A stretch of DNA of 64,000 bases from NCBI RefSeq assembly GCF_014646075.1, contig NZ_BMMT01000020.1, forward strand, positions 1-64,000. Direction: 5' to 3'. Shown piece by piece: positions 48,903 to 57,655 of the stretch. This DNA is from Saccharopolyspora thermophila. GTDB taxonomy: Bacteria; Actinomycetota; Actinomycetes; Mycobacteriales; Pseudonocardiaceae. The first letter of the stretch is position 1, and every line of letters begins with the position of its first letter. The notes under the pieces are model-generated. The model worked only from the letters and a program-made list of their open reading frames with translations. It had not been told where the DNA came from and made no database searches. Both the position numbers and the translations under genes were made by a program.

Positions 48903-50498
48903 CTATCCGCTGACCTGGTGCTGGGCGATGTCGGTGCGGGCCCGGTCCACGGCCCGCCGGTCCATGCCGCCGATGCTGAGTTCGAAGCGCACGTCGTTGC
49001 CGCCTTCCAGTTCCTTGGCGTGCACCGTGAGCGCCCCGGTCTCGGACATGGCGAAGGTGACCTCGATGCGGCAGCCCGCGGGCCGCGGCGGGATGCCGGT
49101 GAGGAAACCGTTGCCGACCTTGGTGTTGTCGGCCAGTTCCTCCGACGGCGTCGCCCCGGCCTGCTCCCACACCTCGATCTCCACCATCCGCTGGTTGTCG
49201 ATGGCGGTCTGGAACGGGTAGGGGCCGGTGTCGGCGGGCAGCGGCGTGTTGGCCGGCAGCAGGTGCACCACCATCTGCCGGGCCCGCATCGGGTCGGTGA
49301 GCGCCAACGGGTCGCGCGGGTCGACGGCCTTGACCCCGAAAGCCCGCGGCACCACGGTGGCGACCCGCTTGCGGGCCATCGCGTCGGCGTCGGCTTCGCT
49401 GATGCCCAGCTGCCGCGCCGCGTCGCCCGACCTGGCCCGGCGGATCGTGGCGAACAGCGCCGCCCCCTTGGCGACGGCAAGGTCCGGTTCGGACAGCCGC
49501 GCGTCGAGCCCGAAGCGCTGCTTGAGTCCCGCGGCGACCGCGGGCATCCGCGTCATGCCCCCGGCCAGCAGCACCTCGTCGAAGTGGTCGACGCCCTTAC
49601 GCCGCGCGGTGTCGATGATGCGCGCGGTGATGTCCATGGTGCGGTCCAGCAGGTCCGCGGTCATCGCCTCCAACTCCTGGCGGGTGACCGGGACAGTGAC
49701 CGCCGCGCCGCCGAACCGCAGCGCGACGGTGCGGGACATGGTGGCGCTCAACGCCTTCTTGAGGTCCTCCGCGCGTTCGGTGAACTCCTGCATGGCCATG
49801 TCGTCGGCACTGGGGTCCAGCCGTGGCTGTTCGGCGCGGAAGCGGTCCAGCAGGTGTTCGACGATCCGCTGGTCCCAGTCCACGCCGCCGAGTTCCCCGT
49901 CGCCGTCGGTGCACACCACCTGGATGTCGTCGCCGCTGACGCGGATCACCGAGGTGTCGAACGTGCCGCCGCCGAGGTCGTAGACCAGCACGTGCCGGGG
50001 CTGCGTCGTGGCGTCCAGGGCGTTGTGGTGCAGCGCGGCGGCCACCGGTTCGTCCAGCACGTCCAGCACGTTCAGCCCGGCGATCTCCCCGGCCTTGCGG
50101 GTGGCGTCGCGTTCGGCGATGCCGAAATAGGCGGGCACCGTGATCACCACGTCCCGCACGGTGAGTCCGGTGTTCTCCTCGGCGGCGCGGGCCAGTTCCC
50201 GCAGGATCAGCGCGGAGATCTTCTCCGGCGTGTAGCGGTGCCCGTGGTAGGTGTACTCGACGTCGGGGCGGCCCATGTCGCGCTTGACGTGCTGCGCCAC
50301 CAGGTGTGGCGCCAGCAGCGCGGAGTTCTTCGCCGCGGTGCCCACCAGGGCGACGCCCGGCCGCTCGAAGTACACCACCGAGGGCGTGGTGTCCTCGCCG
50401 ATCGCGCTCCTGGCGATCACCGGTCGAGCGGTCCCGTCGATGTGTGCGATGCACGAGTGGGTGGTGCCGAGATCGATGCCGAACGTCGTCGGCGCCAT
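48903..50498 (-). CDS. Short Hsp70, third copy
   Basis: A 531-aa Hsp70. The ATPase domain is complete: FGIDLGTTHSCIAHID, VITVPAYFG, LVYDLGGGTFDTSVIRV and EVLLAGGMTRMPAV. An extra helical insert (RSGDAARQLGISEADADAMARKR) precedes a beta substrate-binding domain (MVEIEVWEQAGATPS, ALTVHAKELEGGNDVRFELSI). The helical lid is missing, as in the first copy. ATG 50498 has aaagga upstream, 21 nt after the CHAT stop. It is co-transcribed with CHAT and the RES module, so ATP-dependent handling of those proteins is the likely role. Confidence 0.93.
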   Translation of the reverse strand: MAPTTFGIDLGTTHSCIAHIDGTARPVIARSAIGEDTTPSVVYFERPGVALVGTAAKNSALLAPHLVAQHVKRDMGRPDVEYTYHGHRYTPEKISALILRELARAAEENTGLTVRDVVITVPAYFGIAERDATRKAGEIAGLNVLDVLDEPVAAALHHNALDATTQPRHVLVYDLGGGTFDTSVIRVSGDDIQVVCTDGDGELGGVDWDQRIVEHLLDRFRAEQPRLDPSADDMAMQEFTERAEDLKKALSATMSRTVALRFGGAAVTVPVTRQELEAMTADLLDRTMDITARIIDTARRKGVDHFDEVLLAGGMTRMPAVAAGLKQRFGLDARLSEPDLAVAKGAALFATIRRARSGDAARQLGISEADADAMARKRVATVVPRAFGVKAVDPRDPLALTDPMRARQMVVHLLPANTPLPADTGPYPFQTAIDNQRMVEIEVWEQAGATPSEELADNTKVGNGFLTGIPPRPAGCRIEVTFAMSETGALTVHAKELEGGNDVRFELSIGGMDRRAVDRARTDIAQHQVSG

Positions 50499-50519
50499 AC
50501 CAGTCCTTTCTGTCGGGGG

Positions 50520-53500
50520 TTACCGGCCCTGGTAGGTGAATGCTGCCCAGTGCGCGGGTTCGGTGGGGTCGACTTCGGCGAAGTAGGCCGCCAGTTCCTC
50601 CGGTACGCCGGGCAGCGCGCGGCGGCGCGGGTCGAGCATCCACAGTTGGGCGGCGCGCAGGGCAGCGGCCGGGTCGGCGTACCCGGCGTTGAGGAAGTGG
50701 TGGAAGACGATCATGAACATCGAGGTGGGCAGGTCCTCGACCTCCCAGCGGGTGCCGACCACACCGGCGGCCCCGGCGGCGAGGAACGCCGTGGACAGCG
50801 TCAGCACCTCGTCGTGCTGGCGGTCGGTGAGGTCGCTGGCGCACGCCGCGAGCACCACCAGCGCCCCCGGCGCATCGCGCGGCCGTTCCCGGGCCTGCCG
50901 CAGGATGTCCTGCACCGGTAGCTCCTCGCCGTTGCCCAGCAGCAACGCGGATTCGACCGGCAGTTCCGCGGGAGTGGCGTGGCAGGCCAGGTGCAGCAGC
51001 GACGCGCCGGGCAGCCGCGCCAGTACGTCGCCCGGTGTCGGCAGCGGCTCGCGGCGGCGGCGCGTACTCGGCCTGCCCAGGTAGGTGCCGCCGCCGTAGT
51101 GCTGCTGGTGGAGGTAATCGAGCTCGTGCCGGCTCCAGTGCAGTTCCGGCGTGCGCAGCAGCACCGGTTCGCTGTCCCAGTCCCGGGTTGCGCGCCGCCC
51201 GGCTTGCAGGAACTGCCGCGCCGAGGCGGCGTAGCAGATCACGGCGTCCTGACACGCGTAGCGGACCCTGCCGCCCGGCACCCGGCGTCGCGCGGCGTGC
51301 CACGGCACGGTGCCCAGCTTCCCCACCGGAACCAGCACGATCCGCAGCGGCCGGTCCCGCGAGGTGGCGGTGATCCGGTCGAACACCCGGTTCAGCACCG
51401 CCGTCCACGCCCAGTCGCACACCGCCTCCAGCGCGGGCCGCCACCGGTCGTCGACGCCGGCGCCGACCCGGGCGCGTTCGCGTTGCAGCTGGTCGAAGCG
51501 CTCCACCGGCCCGTCCTCGGCGAGCAGCGCCGACGGCACGCGCTCCACCCGCCCGTCCGCGGTCACCAGCACCGACACCCCGGGCAGCAGGTACACCAAC
51601 CCCTGGGTACGGGCCGCGCGGAGCCCGGCGGCGATCTCGGCGACCGAAGGCGGGGACAGCAACTGCGCCTCCGCCTCGGTGCCCTCGAAGGCGTGCAACA
51701 CCCGGTAGCGCAGGTCGCTGGGCAGGGCCGCGTCCGCGACGCGCATCGCCTGCGCCGTACCGGTGTCCCACAGTTGTTCCCGCCCCACCTCGGCTTCCCA
51801 CCGCTCGGCGAGGTCGGCGTGGCCGTTCGCGCGCAGCAGCGCGGGCATGCCCGACTCGACGGTGGCGGCGTGCAGCACCATGCCGCGCCCGAGTTCCAGT
51901 GCCTGCACAGCGGTGTCGGCCTGCCCCGCGACCAGGCACCACGCGCTGACTTCCGCGGCCTCGCCGGACGCGACGGCGGCGGTTTCCAACGCGCGACGCG
52001 GGGTCGACTGCAACAGCACGTTCCGCGCGCGCTCCCGCAACGCCTCCAACCCGGTGCTGATCGCCCGCTGCTGGTCCCGGCGGGCGTTGTCGCCGCGGGC
52101 GGCGTAGCAGTCGGCCAGGGTGGTGAGCAGGTTCGCCGTCTCGAAATCGCCTGGCTCCAGCGTGAACTCACGCCGCACCTGCTCGAACCGGTCGATGGCG
52201 TTGTTCAGGTCGCGCGGCGAGCCGGTCAGCTCGAAGCGCATCCGCAGCGCGGTCGCCAACCCGCGCAGCGCGCTGCGCCGTTCCTTCGGGAACAGGTCGG
52301 GGTTCGCGCAGACCTCGGTCAGCATGCCGATGGCCCGGTTCAACGACGCGAGATCCCTGGTGGCGAACGCCGGGCCCACCAGGGCCGTTGCCGCGCTGAT
52401 GGTTTCGTGCGGTCGGTCGAGGTGGTGCCCGGGCATCCGCTGCAGCGCCCCGAGAATGTCGTCGACCGCGCTGCGCACCTCGACCGGATCGACGTTCTCC
52501 GGTGTGTACTCGGTGCCGGTGAGCATGCCGCGCAGCAGCCGGACGGTGCCCTTCGCGCTCTTTAGGCGGGGATGCAGCAGGTGGTCGGCGGGCAGGTCCG
52601 CCAGCATCGCGTCCAGATCGGCGGCAACCTCGTCCAGCACGGCGGAATCCAGGTGATGCGGGGAAATCCGGCTCATCGCGATGGTGAAGCGGGTGATGAT
52701 GTCGTCGCCGTCGTTGCCCGCCGCGTAGAACCGCGCCGCCTCCAGGTCCTCCTGCCCGCCGAACGCCATGAACCGCTGGATGAGCAGATTGCTCAACCAC
52801 GGCAGCAGCAGAGGCCGCAGGTTGTGGTCGGCGGGCAGCAGCTCGTCGGCGCACCGCGCGTGCCGCACGGACGAGTCGAACAGATCCCTTGCGCCGCCGG
52901 TCATCGCGTCGAAGCCCTCGGCGACGGCCAGCAGGAAGTGGTTGATCGCGGCGTTGACCGGGTCGGCGGCGCCGCGCCCGACGGCCTGCCCGGCCAGCTC
53001 CCGGACCCGGGCCAGCGACTGCGTGGACCGGGTGCGGTCCGACGCGACCGAGACCAGCAACGCCGCGGTCAGCGGGGTGAGCACCGCGGCGCGATCGGGG
53101 TCGTCGTCGGAGAACCGCGTCAGCGCCTGCTCCAGCCGCCGCACCACGGCCGCGTGCTCGTCGGGGTGCATGTTCGGCGTGCCGGGCAGGGTGGACGTGC
53201 TGCGCAGGCCGCTGAGCAGCAGTGACCGCATCGGGTGCCCGGCGGGCAGGGCGGCGGCCGCGTCGGCCAGCCGCTCGGTGGCCGCGTCGGTGGCCTCGGA
53301 ACTGCCGGTGACCTCGGCGAGCCTGGCGGCCAGCCCGGCCTGCAGCGCGGTGATCTCGGCCCGGCCCGGCACCTCGTCGTCCCAGGACCGGGCGGCATCG
53401 TCGAGTTCGGCGATGGCGGTCTCCCAGTCCGCGGGATCGGACTGCTCCGCCAGGTTCGCGGCGGCGTCGACGATGACCTTCAACGTGGTGACGGCACCGT

Positions 53501-54278
53501 CGGTCGCGGAGTCGGGGGAGAGCGCGTCCAGGTGGCGGCGGATTTCGGCGTGCTGCTCCGGGGAGATCCGCAGCGAAACCCCGTCGGCCATGTCCGCGGT
53601 CACCTTGCCCTGTCGCAGCTCGGCGGGGATGTCCTGGGTCACCAGCAGGTAGGCGAGACCGATGTGGCAGGCGTCGGCGGTGCGGGTGTCCTCGCTGTCG
53701 CGCAACGCCGCGGTCAGATCCTCGGTGGCGGCACGGTGATCGGTGTCGCCGCCACCGCGGGACAGGAACCGGGTGAGGTGCATCATCCCGCGCACGAAGC
53801 GAATCTGCCTGCGTAGTGCGGATTCCGGCAGCTGCTCGAACGCGGTGTTCAGCTCGGCGAGGGCGTCGTCGACGTGCTCGAACTCGTCCAAAGCCAACAC
53901 CAGCTGCGCGGTGATCAACCCGATGCGGGCGACGATCTCGGCGGCGTCCTCAGCCAGCAGCGGGCGGAGTTGCCGCAGATATCCGACCGCGGTGCGGAAT
54001 TCCTCCGGCTCGCCGCGCTCGGCGAGGAGCGCGTGCGCCATCCCGAGCTGGTACAGCGGTGCGGCGCGGGCGGGTGAGTCGGCCGCGAGGGCGTGCAGCA
54101 GAGTGCCCGCGACGTCGATGACCTCGCCGACGTCGGCCCCGGTGGTCTGGGCGCGGTGCAGCAGCAGATCGGCCAGCTCCACCAGGAGGTGGTACGCGGT
54201 CTCGTCGTCCAGGTCGTCGGCCAACCGCGCGTATCGCTGCGCGACGGCCTCGTCGAGTTCCGCTGGGTCGGCCGACAT
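50520..54278 (-). CDS. CHAT-domain protease with long helical-repeat region
   Basis: A 1252-aa protein. Residues 1 to about 850 are alpha-helical TPR-like repeats. The C-terminal about 330 residues are a CHAT (caspase-HetF-associated) peptidase with the catalytic His near 1100 (LLHLACHAT) and Cys near 1146 (LVVLAACASDLT), and the typical end WAAFTYQGR. CHAT proteases act in bacterial immune and cell-death systems by cleaving partner proteins. First gene of the minus-strand operon; GAGGGGG precedes the ATG. Possible targets are the products encoded downstream (inference). Confidence 0.92.
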   Translation of the reverse strand: MSADPAELDEAVAQRYARLADDLDDETAYHLLVELADLLLHRAQTTGADVGEVIDVAGTLLHALAADSPARAAPLYQLGMAHALLAERGEPEEFRTAVGYLRQLRPLLAEDAAEIVARIGLITAQLVLALDEFEHVDDALAELNTAFEQLPESALRRQIRFVRGMMHLTRFLSRGGGDTDHRAATEDLTAALRDSEDTRTADACHIGLAYLLVTQDIPAELRQGKVTADMADGVSLRISPEQHAEIRRHLDALSPDSATDGAVTTLKVIVDAAANLAEQSDPADWETAIAELDDAARSWDDEVPGRAEITALQAGLAARLAEVTGSSEATDAATERLADAAAALPAGHPMRSLLLSGLRSTSTLPGTPNMHPDEHAAVVRRLEQALTRFSDDDPDRAAVLTPLTAALLVSVASDRTRSTQSLARVRELAGQAVGRGAADPVNAAINHFLLAVAEGFDAMTGGARDLFDSSVRHARCADELLPADHNLRPLLLPWLSNLLIQRFMAFGGQEDLEAARFYAAGNDGDDIITRFTIAMSRISPHHLDSAVLDEVAADLDAMLADLPADHLLHPRLKSAKGTVRLLRGMLTGTEYTPENVDPVEVRSAVDDILGALQRMPGHHLDRPHETISAATALVGPAFATRDLASLNRAIGMLTEVCANPDLFPKERRSALRGLATALRMRFELTGSPRDLNNAIDRFEQVRREFTLEPGDFETANLLTTLADCYAARGDNARRDQQRAISTGLEALRERARNVLLQSTPRRALETAAVASGEAAEVSAWCLVAGQADTAVQALELGRGMVLHAATVESGMPALLRANGHADLAERWEAEVGREQLWDTGTAQAMRVADAALPSDLRYRVLHAFEGTEAEAQLLSPPSVAEIAAGLRAARTQGLVYLLPGVSVLVTADGRVERVPSALLAEDGPVERFDQLQRERARVGAGVDDRWRPALEAVCDWAWTAVLNRVFDRITATSRDRPLRIVLVPVGKLGTVPWHAARRRVPGGRVRYACQDAVICYAASARQFLQAGRRATRDWDSEPVLLRTPELHWSRHELDYLHQQHYGGGTYLGRPSTRRRREPLPTPGDVLARLPGASLLHLACHATPAELPVESALLLGNGEELPVQDILRQARERPRDAPGALVVLAACASDLTDRQHDEVLTLSTAFLAAGAAGVVGTRWEVEDLPTSMFMIVFHHFLNAGYADPAAALRAAQLWMLDPRRRALPGVPEELAAYFAEVDPTEPAHWAAFTYQGR

Positions 54279-54542
54279 CCCACCCCCTCAGCAGTCCCGA
54301 TCAAGCTTATAGAACCACCCAATCCCCCACACGAGATTCGACACAAATCCCAATTCCGTGGGTGGGAAGTCGGGTGGCGGGACAGAGCGCTCCGATGAGC
54401 GGATCATCTTCCGCACCAGCCTGCCGTGTGCTGTCTGCCGAACGGGTGAATCGGCTGGCGGGAATCGGCTGTTCAGACCACGAGGGGGCGGATCGTCGGC
54501 ATAGTGACCGGGCTCTGTCCCCTTGTGTGCGAAGGAGTTCCG

Positions 54543-55835
54543 GTGGCTGTCCGACTACCCCGAGCCGCAGCGGTCCTCTCCGCCGCCGTCGCGGCGGTCC
54601 TGGCGACAACGGCACCAGCGCCGGCCGCGACGGCCACCCCGCCGAACCTGGTGGATTTCGAGCTGGTGAACACCAGCGGCGACCTGCGGTCCCGAGTGGA
54701 CAAACTGGCTGACCAGCTCCCGAAGGCCGACGTCCCGAGCATCCTGGCGAACGCCAACCGCCAGGGCAGCACGGGCGACGCCTGCACGTCTCCGGCGCTG
54801 GATGCGATGCAGGAGGCGCCGCTGCGCAAGTTCTGCTTCAACGCCGAGGACACCGGAAAGGTCGGCGGCACCGTGGAGTGGATGCCGCAGGGCGTGACAA
54901 CCGTGGCGGACGCCAACGACGACCAGCAGGTGGGCGGCAAGCAGGCCCTGCTGGTGAGTTGGTACGACAAGGGCACGGACCCGATCAAGGGCGTCCGCGT
55001 GTCGTTCCTCGACCCGGCGACCAGCAAATACCGCCACGTCCTGCTGGTGTACCCGTACATCAACAGCAACGGAAACCCGTCCTACGAAGCCGTGACCACC
55101 CCGCAGGCGGGCAACGGGAACAGCGTCCACGCGGGCGGAACAGCCTGGTACGGCAACTACCTCTACGTGGTGGACACCGCCCGAGGCATCCGCATCTTCG
55201 ACATGCGCACCATCTTCGACCTCGGCGCCGCCGACAACGGCGACACGTCGAACAAAGCCCTGGTGGGCCGCCACGACAACATGTACCACGGCTTCGGCTA
55301 CCGCTATGTGATGCCGCAGGTGGCGGGCTGGTCGAATCCGGAAGGTGTGGTGGACCACCCGGGCGACTACAAGTGCACGGCCACGGGACGCCAGCGCTAC
55401 TCGTACGTTTCCCTGGACCGCAGCACCTCCCCGCACACCCTGCTGACGGGCGAGTACTGCGCGGACCAGCACAACGCGAACCTGAACGGCCGGGTGGCCC
55501 GGTGGAACCTGGCCACCACGGGCCTCCCGGCACCGGACAGCGACGGAACCTGGCGAGCCACGTCGGCCTACCGCCTGCCGAAACCCCGAGTCCAGGGAGT
55601 CACGGCGGCAGCAGGCCGCTGGTACCTCAGCACCAGCAACGGGCAGAACAACGCGGGCAACTTCCAGGCCGCGGTCCCGGACAAGGACACCGGAGCCGGT
55701 GTCCTCACCACCGACGGCCCCAACCGGGCGGTGGCGATCGGTGTGGAAGACCTCTCGTACTGGCCGGGCAACAACGAGGTCTGGACGGTCACGGAACACC
55801 CGGGCAAGCGGGTCCTCTACAGCGTTGCCCGCTAG
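54543..55835 (+). CDS. Secreted protein, possibly beta-propeller
   Basis: A 430-aa exported protein with a Sec signal peptide (about 1-30, LPRAAAVLSAAVAAVLATTAPAPAAT). The mature part has strand-rich repeats such as GTAWYGNYLYVVDTARGIRIFDMR and GRWYLSTSNGQNN, recalling LVIVD/beta-propeller proteins, and paired cysteines (GDACTSP/RKFCFN; DYKCTA/GEYCAD). GTG 54543 follows gaaggag. Substrate or partner unknown. Divergent from the CHAT gene across 264 bases. Confidence 0.78.
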   Translation: MAVRLPRAAAVLSAAVAAVLATTAPAPAATATPPNLVDFELVNTSGDLRSRVDKLADQLPKADVPSILANANRQGSTGDACTSPALDAMQEAPLRKFCFNAEDTGKVGGTVEWMPQGVTTVADANDDQQVGGKQALLVSWYDKGTDPIKGVRVSFLDPATSKYRHVLLVYPYINSNGNPSYEAVTTPQAGNGNSVHAGGTAWYGNYLYVVDTARGIRIFDMRTIFDLGAADNGDTSNKALVGRHDNMYHGFGYRYVMPQVAGWSNPEGVVDHPGDYKCTATGRQRYSYVSLDRSTSPHTLLTGEYCADQHNANLNGRVARWNLATTGLPAPDSDGTWRATSAYRLPKPRVQGVTAAAGRWYLSTSNGQNNAGNFQAAVPDKDTGAGVLTTDGPNRAVAIGVEDLSYWPGNNEVWTVTEHPGKRVLYSVAR

Positions 55836-55847
55836 CCGCTCGCGAGG

Positions 55848-56243
<396 letters not shown>

Positions 56244-56369
56244 CCGATCAGACTGCCAGAACTTGGCCTGATCTCGGCGCGATCTGGGACGATGCCCGTC
56301 CTACCGGCACGGCTACGTTCGGGTCGCTCGTGGCATCGTGTCGATGGAGACGGCGCGGTTTCCACCGTG

Positions 56370-56441
56370 ATGGCGACAACGCGGTGCCGCCACTGCCGCG
56401 AACGCCCCGGCCGCCAGTGCGGCTACGGACCACCCGCGTAG
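56370..56441 (+). CDS. Possible 23-aa zinc-binding peptide
   Basis: ATG 56370 opens MATTRCRHCRERPGRQCGYG, plus three residues, ending at TAG 56439-56441, 13 nt before the next gene. The CxxC...PGxxC pattern is that of short actinobacterial zinc-binding peptides. No good ribosome-binding site, so existence is uncertain. Confidence 0.4.
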   Translation: MATTRCRHCRERPGRQCGYGPPA

Positions 56442-56454
56442 AGAGGAACAGCGG

Positions 56455-56676
56455 ATGACAACCGAGCCGGGCGAATCGGGCGATGGTGAGTCGACACCGG
56501 CCGGGCCGAACGCGGTGTGCCACACCTGCGGCGGCATGCAGCGGATCAGTACTCCTCGGCTGTACGTGGTGCAGGCAACGAACGAGCTCACAACCGGTAT
56601 GACGATGGCCGAGGGGCGCACCTGCCCGCAGTGCAAGGGCCGGGGCTCTCTGTCGGGGCTGCAGCCGCCTGGGTAG
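56455..56676 (+). CDS. Small zinc-ribbon protein
   Basis: A 73-aa protein with two CxxC knuckles (VCHTCGGMQR and TCPQCKGRGSL) like half of a DnaJ zinc finger, and a gagagga site before the ATG. It probably binds one zinc ion. Function unknown. Confidence 0.7.
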   Translation: MTTEPGESGDGESTPAGPNAVCHTCGGMQRISTPRLYVVQATNELTTGMTMAEGRTCPQCKGRGSLSGLQPPG

Positions 56677-56700
56677 CAACTTCGTCTACCTGCGGTTTTG

Positions 56701-56774
56701 CGCCCCCAGCAGGATTCGAACCTGCGACCTAAGGATTAGAAGTCCTTTGCTCTATCCAGCTGAGCTATGGGGGC
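56701..56774 (-). tRNA. tRNA-Arg (anticodon TCT)
   Basis: The minus strand folds with acceptor GCCCCCA/TGGGGGC, D-arm GCTCAGCTGGATAGAGC, T-arm CAGGTTCGAATCCTG and anticodon loop ACTTCTAA. TCT reads AGA, a rare codon in high-GC genomes. Confidence 0.96.
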
Positions 56775-56897
56775 CGTTCGGTCGACAGCTCGGGCTGAGC
56801 TGCAGCAAGCAGGGTAGCGGTACGGGACTCCCGGCGCGGGACCGACGCCGCAGCCGTTGCCGAGCCGGTACCGAACGGCAGCCTGATCGACAGCCGG

Positions 56898-57470
56898 TCA
56901 GACCGCGGGCAGCTTGCCCAGGGCGGCCCTGGTCAGCTGGAACAGCTGGTCGGAGGTGTCGGCCGCGGAAGCACCCTGCATCGACAGCATGGTCAGCATC
57001 GAGTGGTCCTGGTGGATCGCGGTGGCCGCGGTGCACGTCTGGTAGCCGCTGACCAACTCGCAGTACAGCCAGGCTGAGTGCCCTTCCACGTCGACCTGCA
57101 CGCCGCGGGGTTGGCGGTTCGCCGCCTTCTCGAACGGCTCGTAGAAGCCGGCGGCGGCCGTGTTCTCCGGGCCGCTGCCGAGCAGGTGCGCGCAGCTCCC
57201 GGCGATCGGATTGTCCGGGTGCGGCGGTCCGACCGGGCCACCGACCAGGGCCAGGTCGGCTGGGGTCAGCAGGTTGCACGGGTCGATGCCGGCGATGGTG
57301 CGCGGTATCGGGATGCGGGCTTGCGGGGTCATGGTGGACCGCGGCGGCGTCGGCTCGTTGTGAAATCCGGCCGCCGGGATCGGCGCACCGGGGACCTGCG
57401 TGGCGCACCCGGTCACGACCGACAACAAGCACACCGGAACCAGGAGCAGCCAGCGGCGGACAAGGGTCAC
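56898..57470 (-). CDS. DUF3558-family lipoprotein
   Basis: A 190-aa lipoprotein. The signal peptide ends LSVVTGC (about C22). The DUF3558 pattern follows: a Pro-rich linker, DPCNLLTPADLALVGG, GSCAHLL, and a later Cys pair (LYCEL, YQTCT). These proteins are common in Pseudonocardiaceae and mycobacteria; function unknown. GTG 57470 places the signal peptide correctly; the longer frame to 57569 does not. Confidence 0.85.
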   Translation of the reverse strand: MTLVRRWLLLVPVCLLSVVTGCATQVPGAPIPAAGFHNEPTPPRSTMTPQARIPIPRTIAGIDPCNLLTPADLALVGGPVGPPHPDNPIAGSCAHLLGSGPENTAAAGFYEPFEKAANRQPRGVQVDVEGHSAWLYCELVSGYQTCTAATAIHQDHSMLTMLSMQGASAADTSDQLFQLTRAALGKLPAV

Positions 57471-57655
57471 AGCGGTAACGGTAGCGGTTCGCCGGTGCTG
57501 CCGACCATCACGATGACGTGCTCCGTTCGTGCCAGCCGGTGGCTGTGTGGGCAACCAGACACCGGCCACCGCGACCCGGTTCCGCCACGAACGCGCAGGT
57601 CAGACCGGGCCATCCTGCGAGGTGATGCTCGCGCACCTGCGGCTACGCTCGGTGT

